Assembly (NCBI GenBank): GCA_019417865.1
Contig: DYCW01000377.1
Location: 1-6,910, forward strand
DNA: 6,910 bases
Direction of reading: 5' to 3'
From: Ruminococcus sp.
GTDB lineage: Bacteria > Bacillota > Clostridia > Oscillospirales > Ruminococcaceae
This document shows, in pieces, positions 1-5,695 of the stretch. The number at the start of each line of letters is the position of its first letter. Positions within the stretch are counted from its first letter, which is position 1. The notes under the pieces are model-generated. The model saw only the letters and a program-made list of their open reading frames with translations. It made no database searches and was not told the origin of the DNA. Position numbers and translations under genes: made by a program.

Positions 1-1555
1 ACAGAAGCATCCCTTTGCTTGTTTGCTGTCGTTTAATTTTTTTTGACGTTGTCTTTTCAAATTCTGTTTCCCGTATCCGCAAACGGTGAATCATCTTAGA
101 AGAAGGGAGGGTACGATTGATTTGTGAAATGATATCTTGCAATGCAGCTCCGATATCTTCCTTTGTCATTTCAGCACAGAGTTCGGCATTGGGGAAAATC
201 TCTACTGTGATGACACCGTCTTCTGTATAAACCAGACATTCTGTCACCAAATCAATAGCAGCAAATTTATTTTCCAATTCTTCTGGTGATACATTTTCCC
301 CGTTGCTCAAAATAATCAAGTTTTTCTTTCTGCCAGTCAGAAAAACACGTCGGTTTTCGTCCACATATCCCAAATCGCCAGTATGTAGCCAGCCGTCTGC
401 GGTCAGGGCTTCTGCGGTTGCGGCTTCATCCTGATAGTATCCCATCATGACAGACGGACTTTTTACCAGCAGTTCCCCATCTACTACCTTTGTTTCACAG
501 CCATTGACGAGTGTTCCAACATCGCTGCCGCTTTCTCCATCTAATGTTGCTGTTGCAATTCTTGGTGAACATTCTGTCATACCATAGCCTTGTGCAATAG
601 GAATGCCCAAAGATTGATATCCCGCAATGAGTTCTGGCGGCAGATATGCCCCACCGCTGTAAATACCTTTGAGTCTTTCGCCAAATATCGCTTTTGCAAT
701 TACAGCTGGTGGCAATGCTTTTGCATTTGCAGCTGCTAAGATTTGTTTGTAAATCGTATGGGCAATCATTGGTACCAGTAAAATCAAAGTTGGCTGAAAT
801 CGTTTTAGGTTCTGTGCAATTCGCATCATAGAATCATTGATACAAACAGTTGCACCATATCGCATCGAAAGCAGAATGTCACAGGTCAAACAGTAGACAT
901 GATGAATTGGCAGTACTGATAACAATACATCTTCGGGTGAACTTTCTTTTTCTTGACACATTGTATTATCAATTAAATTTCCGTGAGAAAGCATAACTCC
1001 TTTGCTTTTTCCAGTTGTACCAGAAGTATAAACAATAGAGGCCAGCTGTTCTGCCTTCACTGGTGCTACATCAGTGGGATTGTAATGATATAAAATAGAA
1101 GAAATGCGTTCTTCCGCATCTTCCGCTGCGTGCAGTGCCACAAAAGTTTGTATCTGTGGACAACTGCGGCGAATTTCAGGCAACATCGCAACATAACGAG
1201 TATCATAAAAGAATACATGGATATTTGCCCTGCAAAGTAGATCACAAATATCGGCACAGGAAAGCTGTGCATCAATTGGTACAATCACATTTCCGCTGGA
1301 AACTGTTCCAAAATAGCTCACCAGATACGCATAGCTTGTTGCACCAATTACAGCTACGTGTAATGGAGCATCCGGTTGTTGCTGCTTTGCCTTTAGAAAA
1401 GCAGCAACCCGTAAGCTGTCTGCATAAAACTGTGCAAAAGAAGCCTCCGCAATGGTGTTGTTTTCTGCTTTTTCTTTTAGGAATACTTTATCTCCATATT
1501 CTACGGCAGCCTGTCTTACCAAGTCCTGTAATGTTTTTACTGTTTCCCGATTCAT
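1..1555 (-). CDS. AMP-forming acyl ligase (acyl-CoA synthetase / acyl-ACP ligase type), 3' end cut by window edge
   Basis: ANL-superfamily adenylate-forming enzyme: it activates a carboxylic acid with ATP to an acyl-AMP and passes it to a thiol, here plausibly the ACP encoded just upstream. My translation from ATG 1555 gives 518 codons open to the left edge. Motifs in order: P-loop YTSGTTGKSKG at about 176-186; IYSGGAYL at 298-305; QGYGMTE at 322-328; GWLHTGDLG at 388-396; hinge region GRKKNLIILSNGENVSPEE at 408-426; and the C-terminal TTSKKIKR at 502-509, whose K506 sits at the A10 catalytic lysine. Since A10 normally lies close to the end, probably only a few residues are missing. The start is supported by AAGGAG at 1564-1569, 8 nt upstream, which overlaps the ACP stop codon. 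The acyl substrate is unknown. Fatty acid is the default guess because the motifs resemble long-chain acyl-CoA synthetases; a classical NRPS amino-acid A-domain seems less likely. Confidence 0.93.
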   Translation of the reverse strand, partial: MNRETVKTLQDLVRQAAVEYGDKVFLKEKAENNTIAEASFAQFYADSLRVAAFLKAKQQQPDAPLHVAVIGATSYAYLVSYFGTVSSGNVIVPIDAQLSCADICDLLCRANIHVFFYDTRYVAMLPEIRRSCPQIQTFVALHAAEDAEERISSILYHYNPTDVAPVKAEQLASIVYTSGTTGKSKGVMLSHGNLIDNTMCQEKESSPEDVLLSVLPIHHVYCLTCDILLSMRYGATVCINDSMMRIAQNLKRFQPTLILLVPMIAHTIYKQILAAANAKALPPAVIAKAIFGERLKGIYSGGAYLPPELIAGYQSLGIPIAQGYGMTECSPRIATATLDGESGSDVGTLVNGCETKVVDGELLVKSPSVMMGYYQDEAATAEALTADGWLHTGDLGYVDENRRVFLTGRKKNLIILSNGENVSPEELENKFAAIDLVTECLVYTEDGVITVEIFPNAELCAEMTKEDIGAALQDIISQINRTLPSSKMIHRLRIRETEFEKTTSKKIKRQQTSKGMLL

Positions 1556-1563
1556 TTTGCCGT

Positions 1564-1569
1564 CTCCTT
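1564..1569 (-). promoter_or_regulatory. Ribosome binding site of the ligase, overlapping the ACP stop
   Basis: AAGGAG on the minus strand lies 8 nt before ATG 1555 and shares bases with the ACP stop codon TAA (1568-1570). This suggests translational coupling, which would keep carrier protein and ligase in step. Confidence 0.8.
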
Positions 1570-1801
1570 ACTGTGTTATGCTTTCCAGATATTGTACGGC
1601 ATCTGCCACGGTATGTAACTCCAGCACTGCTGTATCTTCTACCTGCACCTGCAAATGTTCTTCCAGTTCTCCCAAAAGGCTCATAAAATCGAATGAATTA
1701 AAACCCAGATCTTCAATAAAACGAGATTCCATTGTGATTTCCTCTGGTGCAACATCCACATAATTGCAAATATACGTTTTCAGTTCTTCAAACATCATCA
1801 T
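1568..1801 (-). CDS. Stand-alone acyl carrier protein
   Basis: Small acidic carrier protein of 77 aa, the usual ACP/PCP size, with a four-helix pattern and the phosphopantetheine attachment motif DLGFNSFDFMSL at about residues 31-42; S36 would carry the 4'-phosphopantetheine arm. The motif departs from the classical DSL: Asp is replaced by Asn35 and Leu by Phe37. It sits between the condensation-like gene (37 bp gap) and the ligase (12 bp gap), so it most likely carries the acyl group between these two proteins rather than serving general fatty-acid synthesis. The frame begins with three consecutive ATGs (1801, 1798, 1795). The AAGGAG at 1805-1810 is only 3 nt from the first but 6 and 9 nt from the second and third, so true initiation is more likely at 1798 or 1795. 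Which partner it serves is inferred from position only. Confidence 0.93.
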   Translation of the reverse strand: MMMFEELKTYICNYVDVAPEEITMESRFIEDLGFNSFDFMSLLGELEEHLQVQVEDTAVLELHTVADAVQYLESITQ

Positions 1802-1804
1802 TTT

Positions 1805-1810
1805 CTCCTT
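1805..1810 (-). promoter_or_regulatory. Ribosome binding site of the ACP gene (bears on start choice)
   Basis: AAGGAG on the minus strand, 3, 6 and 9 nt from three consecutive ATG codons. Normal spacing favours the second or third ATG over the longest-frame start. Confidence 0.75.
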
Positions 1811-1838
1811 AGATAAGGGGATTTCCCCGTCATTGTCA

Positions 1839-3248
1839 TTATATCATTTCCAAGATTTCGCCGATGGTACGATTTTTATTTTCGATACCACGAAACAGCA
1901 CACGGCAGAGATAATAATAGAGATACTCCATTTCTTGCTCTGTCACAACATCTTTTTTGTATTCAAAATGAAAGTTTAGACCGTTGTCCTCTACACGATG
2001 CATGACGGTCAGATAAAGCGGCTGTGCAGCGACACCGTTGGAATACCATAGACTTTTGTATGCAATATTCGGCAGTTCCGTATTTTTCTGCCGTAGCGTC
2101 AATGGCTGATAAGTCAAACTGATGCTCTCATAGCTTGCCCCGGGTCGCATTTTCCATTGTTTAGAGCGAAGCATTGTAAGGGCAACAGGGTCATAATTGG
2201 CATGTCGGAAAATCCGATTTTGCTCAGTCTGTATCATCTTTACGCCATCCAGAAATGTCATATCCGGCTCCATCACGGTACGGAGTGGGAAGAAGTGAAT
2301 ACGAGTACCGCCGGAATGCTTTTCCAGCAGCGTGCCACGTCTGGCAACATTTGTTTTTACAGATACGTCTTTTTCGTTATTATTGAATTTAGAGAGGACT
2401 GTCCGTAATCCCATGAGTAGGAGACTTGCCATTGGCACTTGATTATCCAGACAGAATTGCATCAACCGGTCAGACGGGTCTGTTTCCAGATGGTAAACAG
2501 AAATAGCAGCATCCAAAGAGGAAGAGGTAATGATAGCATTTCGCAAGTTTGGATTGCCTGTTTCCCTGCGTTGTGTGAGCAGTCTGCCCATACCAGTGAA
2601 ATCCGTATACATTGGTTCGCTCTTTGTAATTTCCTGCATCCAAAAGGCTTCATCTTTCTTTCTTGCTGCGGAATCATTCTCATAGACTAAATCCCGTTCC
2701 ACCGATTTAAGATAGGATTGCATAGGCTTTGGCATATTTGTACCGTATCGTTTTGCACAATATAATTCCAACACATTGCGATGAAACCCGATAATGGAAC
2801 TGGAATCCATTGTCATATGGTCTACTTTGAGATAAATGCCGTTGTAACCATCTGGCAGCTTTACCATTACGACCTGATTCATGGGAGAATGATAACGTTG
2901 AAAGGGAACCGCTGTCCATTTTCGCATTTCATCATGGGCATCGGCTTCCTTCCAACGGGAAAAATCATAAAAAGGAATCTCTCGTTCTTCAAATGGCACA
3001 ACATACTGATAAACAGTACCATCTGTGTCCTGTAGAAAACGAAGCCGCATGGAATCCTGCTGTTCATAAACCTGATAGATAACTTCCTTGAGCAGCGTAA
3101 AATCCAAATCCAACTGTACATACAACCCCGTACCAATATTCAGAACCTGATGCTTTGGACAATACCGGATCGTATAATTGTGCAATCTCTGTGCTGCTGT
3201 CAGCGGATAGCACTGCATCACAGTTCCGTGGATGGTAAATTCTTTCAT
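1839..3248 (-). CDS. Free-standing condensation-domain-like acyltransferase
   Basis: 469 aa, the length of a single NRPS condensation domain or a related CoA/ACP-dependent acyltransferase (PapA, wax ester synthase or alcohol acetyltransferase clan). Seen in order: YPLTAAQRLHNY at 14-25, matching the C1 motif; the active-site motif DHMTMDS at 143-149, a variant of HHxxxDG that keeps the second His (H144) and the Asp (D148); VPMASLLLMGLRTVLSKF at 271-288 with VSVKTNVARR at 295-304; IHFFPLRTVM at 317-326; and HANYDPVALTML at 349-360, all in the spacing of the C-terminal half of the fold. By family, such enzymes join a thioester-bound acyl group to an amine or alcohol. Next to an ACP and a ligase, the ACP-bound acyl group is the likely donor; the acceptor is unknown. 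No signal peptide or membrane span was seen, so it is probably cytosolic. AAGGAGG at 3255-3261 lies 6 nt before the ATG. The start is 18 bp after the hydrolase stop. Confidence 0.88.
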   Translation of the reverse strand: MKEFTIHGTVMQCYPLTAAQRLHNYTIRYCPKHQVLNIGTGLYVQLDLDFTLLKEVIYQVYEQQDSMRLRFLQDTDGTVYQYVVPFEEREIPFYDFSRWKEADAHDEMRKWTAVPFQRYHSPMNQVVMVKLPDGYNGIYLKVDHMTMDSSSIIGFHRNVLELYCAKRYGTNMPKPMQSYLKSVERDLVYENDSAARKKDEAFWMQEITKSEPMYTDFTGMGRLLTQRRETGNPNLRNAIITSSSLDAAISVYHLETDPSDRLMQFCLDNQVPMASLLLMGLRTVLSKFNNNEKDVSVKTNVARRGTLLEKHSGGTRIHFFPLRTVMEPDMTFLDGVKMIQTEQNRIFRHANYDPVALTMLRSKQWKMRPGASYESISLTYQPLTLRQKNTELPNIAYKSLWYSNGVAAQPLYLTVMHRVEDNGLNFHFEYKKDVVTEQEMEYLYYYLCRVLFRGIENKNRTIGEILEMI

Positions 3249-3254
3249 ACCAAT

Positions 3255-3261
3255 CCTCCTT
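3255..3261 (-). promoter_or_regulatory. Ribosome binding site of the condensation-like gene
   Basis: AAGGAGG on the minus strand, 6 nt from ATG 3248. It is the strongest Shine-Dalgarno sequence in the operon, which supports this start. Confidence 0.8.
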
Positions 3262-3266
3262 TTTTG

Positions 3267-4232
3267 TTATACAAACACATATTGATGAATAAAATCTGTC
3301 ACTGTTTTTTCATACAACGAAACATTTTCATAATAACTTGCCCCGTGACCGGCATGTTCTACCAGTAGCAGTGCTTTTGGTCCTGTACAAGCTTTATAGT
3401 TTTCCTCACTCATTCTTGTCGGCACAAAATTATCTTCTTTTCCATGAATAAACAGCACGGGACATTTTGCTGTTTTCACTGCGGTTAAGGTAGAACAATC
3501 CTGAAATCCGTAGCCAGCTTTTTTTCGGCATATCCTATTATTGATGTTCATAATAGGAAATTCTGGGAGCTTGTAATCCCGCTTTAAAATATGGGCAAAG
3601 ACATCATAGGGAGAGGTAAAGGCACAGTCTGCAATGACTGCTTTTATTGTATCCGGAAATGTTGGAAGTCCCATTGCCATTAGTACAGTTGCACCACCCA
3701 TAGAAACCCCATAAAGTACAATTTGTTTCTTGTGTTCAAACCGTTTGTTAACATAATCCACCCATGACAAACAGTCATAGCGATCAAGCACACCGAATCC
3801 GATGTAGTTCCCTTCGCTGTTTCCATGTGCCCGATGATCGACTAGAAGACAGTCATATCCCTGTTTCAAGAAAAAAGAGGCAATTGAAGAACAGTCGCTT
3901 AAAGCACAGCTGGTATAGCCGTGAAAACCGATTACTAATTTGTCAGACGGTGTAGCAGCTGTAAAATAATCGCCATGCAATGTCAAACCGTCTCTTGCGT
4001 GTATTGTTACATGTTCATGGTTTTGCTGCATCAGCCATTCTTTGTTTGGATGGATGATTTTTTTATATTCTTCCCATTTTTTCATATCTGCCATTTCGTT
4101 TAAATCCACTTTCACGCCGTCTTGACGGGGGATTACTTTGCGAAACAGCGTTGCCGCACCTACTGTGGCGGCAGCTGCACCTGCCAATATTACCCCACCA
4201 GCTGCGGCTGCGGTAACAAGCAAAGCATGCAT
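3267..4232 (-). CDS. Membrane-anchored alpha/beta hydrolase (serine hydrolase)
   Basis: 321 aa, first gene of the operon. Residues about 3-29 form an Ala/Gly-rich hydrophobic stretch that looks like a single N-terminal membrane anchor or uncleaved signal. The alpha/beta hydrolase fold follows: GFHGYTS (102-108, oxyanion region), DHRAHGNSEG (132-141), nucleophile elbow GVSMGG with S177, acid HGKED with D267, and AGHGAS with H296. The triad is complete, so it should be active. The shape resembles the family of single-pass hydrolases often annotated as prolyl-oligopeptidase/acyl-hydrolase-like, with esterase, thioesterase or amidase activity possible. In this operon it could release, edit or trim an acyl product at the membrane; that is inference. 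The side of the membrane is not evident. The start ATG 4232 has a moderate GGG-containing ribosome binding site about 8 nt upstream. The leader contains the TetR operator candidate. Confidence 0.9.
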   Translation of the reverse strand: MHALLVTAAAAGGVILAGAAAATVGAATLFRKVIPRQDGVKVDLNEMADMKKWEEYKKIIHPNKEWLMQQNHEHVTIHARDGLTLHGDYFTAATPSDKLVIGFHGYTSCALSDCSSIASFFLKQGYDCLLVDHRAHGNSEGNYIGFGVLDRYDCLSWVDYVNKRFEHKKQIVLYGVSMGGATVLMAMGLPTFPDTIKAVIADCAFTSPYDVFAHILKRDYKLPEFPIMNINNRICRKKAGYGFQDCSTLTAVKTAKCPVLFIHGKEDNFVPTRMSEENYKACTGPKALLLVEHAGHGASYYENVSLYEKTVTDFIHQYVFV

Positions 4233-4250
4233 GTTATCATCCCTTTCTTT

Positions 4251-4271
4251 AATTCGACCAACAGTCGAATT
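4251..4271. promoter_or_regulatory. Perfect inverted repeat, probable TetR operator O1
   Basis: AATTCGAC, a 5-base spacer, then GTCGAATT: a perfect 8-bp inverted repeat. It lies in the operon leader, just downstream of the predicted transcription start and upstream of the hydrolase ribosome binding site. Symmetry, size and position beside a divergent tetR gene fit a TetR-dimer operator that would block transcription of the operon. Confidence 0.82.
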
Positions 4272-4282
4272 GCTTTGTGTTT

Positions 4283-4311
4283 ATTTTATCACGTTTTCGA
4301 CCGGCAGTCAA
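4283..4311 (-). promoter_or_regulatory. Sigma-A promoter of the hydrolase-acyltransferase-ACP-ligase operon
   Basis: Minus strand: -35 TTGACT (4306-4311), 17-nt spacer, -10 TAAAAT (4283-4288) preceded by TGA, an extended -10. Transcription would start near 4276, about 44 nt before the hydrolase ATG. The degenerate operator overlaps the -35 and the spacer, and the perfect operator follows the start site. Confidence 0.82.
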
Positions 4312-4314
4312 GTG
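4294..4314. promoter_or_regulatory. Degenerate second operator copy O2
   Basis: This 21-base stretch matches the perfect inverted repeat at 14 positions when aligned without gaps, including TTCGACC and CAGTC. Its own symmetry is mostly limited to the GAC-N5-GTC core. It is displaced by 43 bp (about four helical turns) and sits across the -35 box and spacer of the operon promoter, 15 bp upstream of the tetR -35 box. Confidence 0.55.
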
Positions 4315-4329
4315 CTTGCAGAAATTTTA

Positions 4330-4358
4330 TTGCGAAAATCGAAAATTTGTGATATAAT
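4330..4358 (+). promoter_or_regulatory. Sigma-A promoter of the tetR-family gene
   Basis: TTGCGA (4330-4335), 17-nt spacer, perfect TATAAT (4353-4358) preceded by TGA as an extended -10. The start of transcription is expected near 4365, giving a leader of about 27 nt. Both operator candidates lie upstream of this promoter, so any autoregulation would be less direct than control of the operon. Confidence 0.82.
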
Positions 4359-4391
4359 GAAAAAAACAGAGCAAAGAAAAGAGGCAGTTCT

Positions 4392-5021
4392 ATGAAAAAT
4401 GATAAGAAGGAACAGATTTTTGATGCAATGGAACAGCTGCTATTGACTATACCAAGCGGTGAAATTTCAGTGGATGCAATTGCAAAACAAGCTGGCATTG
4501 GAAAGGGGAGTATCTATTACTATTTCAAAAGCAAGGATGAGATTCTGTCTGCTGTCATTGAACGAAGCTATCGACGTGCGATACGGGAATATTTTAATAG
4601 TATTTCTGCAAATAAAAATGCACCGACCGATATAACAGCACTGGAGAAAATTAAACGCTTATTTCAGAATCTTATCAAGGAAGATTTTCAAAATAACGAG
4701 CAAAATTTGATTGTGGCATTGCACTTGACAGATGATCCGACATTGCATAAAAAAATGAAATACATTGCGGTGCAGGAAATTTCCCCTATTTTGACTGATT
4801 TGCTGAAGCAGGGAATTGCAGAAGGTTCTATTGAAACTGATACGCCAAAAGAAAGTGCAGAAATGATTGTTGCCGTATTGACCTTTTTTTTGGATGATAC
4901 TATTTTCCCAGAGGATCCTGTCAATGTGAAAAACAAGCTGAAAATTTTTGCACGTGTGCTGGAAACTTGTTTGAAGACGGAAGATGGTAGCTTTGATTTC
5001 TTATATCAGCCGCTTTCGTAG
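4392..5021 (+). CDS. TetR/AcrR-family transcriptional regulator
   Basis: 209 aa, a typical TetR-family length. The N-terminal helix-turn-helix is clear: ISVDAIAKQAGIGKGSIYYYF at about 25-45, followed by KSKDEIL, the hallmark end of the TetR_N domain. The remaining helical part (about 55-209) should be the dimerisation and ligand-binding domain; its ligand cannot be predicted. It is divergent from the acyl-ligase operon and shares a 159-bp control region with two operator-like repeats, so it most likely represses that operon and is released by a small molecule, perhaps a pathway intermediate or fatty acyl compound (inference). AGAGG at 4380-4384 lies 7 nt before the ATG. The gene faces the small-gene pair to its right. 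Confidence 0.95.
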   Translation: MKNDKKEQIFDAMEQLLLTIPSGEISVDAIAKQAGIGKGSIYYYFKSKDEILSAVIERSYRRAIREYFNSISANKNAPTDITALEKIKRLFQNLIKEDFQNNEQNLIVALHLTDDPTLHKKMKYIAVQEISPILTDLLKQGIAEGSIETDTPKESAEMIVAVLTFFLDDTIFPEDPVNVKNKLKIFARVLETCLKTEDGSFDFLYQPLS

Positions 5022-5096
5022 CTATTCTGCAAAGTTTAGGGGATAAAAAGGTTGCTGAAGAGTTGGAAGACCATTATACAGAAAATTCTCTATGTT

Positions 5097-5127
5097 ATCA
5101 AAAAGAACCCTGCTTATGCAAGGCTCT
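5097..5127 (-). terminator. Rho-independent terminator of the two-small-gene operon
   Basis: Positions 5104-5113 and 5118-5127 form a 10-bp stem around a 4-nt loop. On the minus strand all ten positions pair, two as G-U wobbles. On the plus strand these two become A-C mismatches. The minus-strand RNA then runs into UUUU. It begins 7 bp after the stop of the 39-aa gene. It may act only weakly for tetR in the other direction. Confidence 0.75.
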
Positions 5128-5133
5128 CTTTGA

Positions 5134-5253
5134 TTAATTTTGTTTTGTATTCGGTCCCAATGCTTCTTTTTTTACATTGTGTTCCTGATTTTGATGGAAA
5201 TTTTTCTTGGTAATTTTCGTTTCTGTATTGGCCTTTGGCTGTTGCTTCAGCAT
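5134..5253 (-). CDS. Small basic hypothetical protein, 39 aa
   Basis: Short frame of 39 codons plus TAA, preceded by a perfect AGGAGG (5263-5268) 9 nt before the ATG and followed directly by a terminator. These are stronger gene signals than most frames of this size show. The product is rich in Lys, Gln and Asn, without Cys or hydrophobic stretches, and ends in KKEALGPNTKQN; it is probably a soluble, perhaps unstructured protein. It follows the 63-aa gene by 35 bp and is likely cotranscribed with it. I do not recognise a function. A longer overlapping frame in another register (5114-5317) lacks an ATG and a ribosome binding site and is rejected. Confidence 0.72.
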   Translation of the reverse strand: MLKQQPKANTETKITKKNFHQNQEHNVKKEALGPNTKQN

Positions 5254-5262
5254 ATTTCCTAT

Positions 5263-5268
5263 CCTCCT
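5263..5268 (-). promoter_or_regulatory. Ribosome binding site of the 39-aa gene
   Basis: Perfect AGGAGG on the minus strand, 9 nt from ATG 5253. It is the main evidence that the 39-codon frame is a real gene. Confidence 0.75.
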
Positions 5269-5288
5269 GATGCTTCCGATGGAAAAGC

Positions 5289-5480
5289 TTATTCCACCTG
5301 CGTATAGGTTTTTTCAAAAATGTCTGGTTTACACGGATATTTTTCTCCGTCTACGCCTGTTACAATATAATCGCCGACAGAGGCTTTCATATCACCCTCC
5401 AGCGTGTGTATCATGATTTCCCTGTCTGTCTGATAGGCTTCCACCACGACTGGTTTTTTGCGATATTTTTTGGTTTCCAT
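5289..5480 (-). CDS. Small phage/mobile-element-type protein with YRKKPVVVEA start
   Basis: 63 aa. The N-terminal signature KYRKKPVVVEAYQ (about 5-17) followed by a GDYIVTGVDGEKYPCKPDIFEKTY stretch split around residue 40 is that of a widespread small protein found in phages and integrated elements of Firmicutes, usually annotated as hypothetical or PGDYG-like; the motif here reads VGDYIV. It seems full length, with a compact beta-rich pattern and no membrane span. Its biochemical role is not known. GAGGTGATC, complementary to the 16S rRNA tail, lies directly upstream of the ATG. A promoter lies just before that, and the 39-aa gene follows. No integrase, structural phage gene or att site is visible, so it may be a domesticated orphan. 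Confidence 0.85.
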   Translation of the reverse strand: METKKYRKKPVVVEAYQTDREIMIHTLEGDMKASVGDYIVTGVDGEKYPCKPDIFEKTYTQVE

Positions 5481-5497
5481 TTGATCACCTCACGCAT

Positions 5498-5527
5498 ATT
5501 ATACGAGTTTTTTTGTCTTATATGCAA
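5498..5527 (-). promoter_or_regulatory. Promoter of the two-small-gene operon
   Basis: Minus strand: TTGCAT (5522-5527), 18-nt spacer holding an A7 tract, perfect TATAAT (5498-5503). Transcription would begin near 5491, only about 11 nt before the ATG at 5480, so the Shine-Dalgarno sequence would be almost at the RNA 5' end. Confidence 0.65.
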
Positions 5528-5593
5528 TGTGGTCTTCATTCCTTTTCTTCTGGATAAAAATACAGAAATACAAGTATATTCTGATGGCATTAT

Positions 5594-5648
5594 AAAAAAG
5601 AAACCCCACCGGGTCATCAGACCAGTTGTCTGACAAGCCCGATGGGGT
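5594..5648 (-). terminator. Strong rho-independent terminator of the dockerin-protein gene
   Basis: A hairpin of about 20 bp formed by 5628-5648 and 5603-5622 (minus strand reading ACCCCATCGGG ... CCCGGTGGGGT) with one bulged C, a few G-U wobbles and a 5-nt loop, followed on the minus strand by TTCTTTTTT. It starts about 47 bp after the dockerin gene stop and insulates the small-gene promoter downstream. Confidence 0.92.
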
Positions 5649-5695
5649 ATATTCTATTTCTGATACTGTATTTTCAAAAATTTCTTTTTTTATTT

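Noticed and set aside
1135..1686. 183-codon open frame on the plus strand
   Set aside because: Lies antisense to the well-supported ligase and ACP genes, has no ribosome binding site and gives a Leu/Pro/His-rich product without domain signals. It is a shadow frame.
1817..1828. GGGGATTTCCCC palindrome between the condensation-like gene and the ACP gene
   Set aside because: Stem of only 4 bp with no U-tract; too weak for a terminator. It might slightly affect translation but is not supported as a functional site.
1838..1843. TATAAT with TGA before it at the end of the condensation-like gene (minus strand), possible internal promoter
   Set aside because: No acceptable -35 box at 16-18 nt, and the sequence overlaps the stop codon of the gene; likely chance in AT-rich DNA.
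2462..3136. Several 70-85-codon frames on both strands within the condensation-like gene
   Set aside because: All overlap the strongly supported 469-aa gene in other registers, without ribosome binding sites or recognisable sequence.
5114..5317. 67-codon minus-strand frame overlapping the small genes
   Set aside because: Begins at TTG inside the 63-aa gene without a ribosome binding site. The AGGAGG in this stretch instead serves an ATG in another register (5253).
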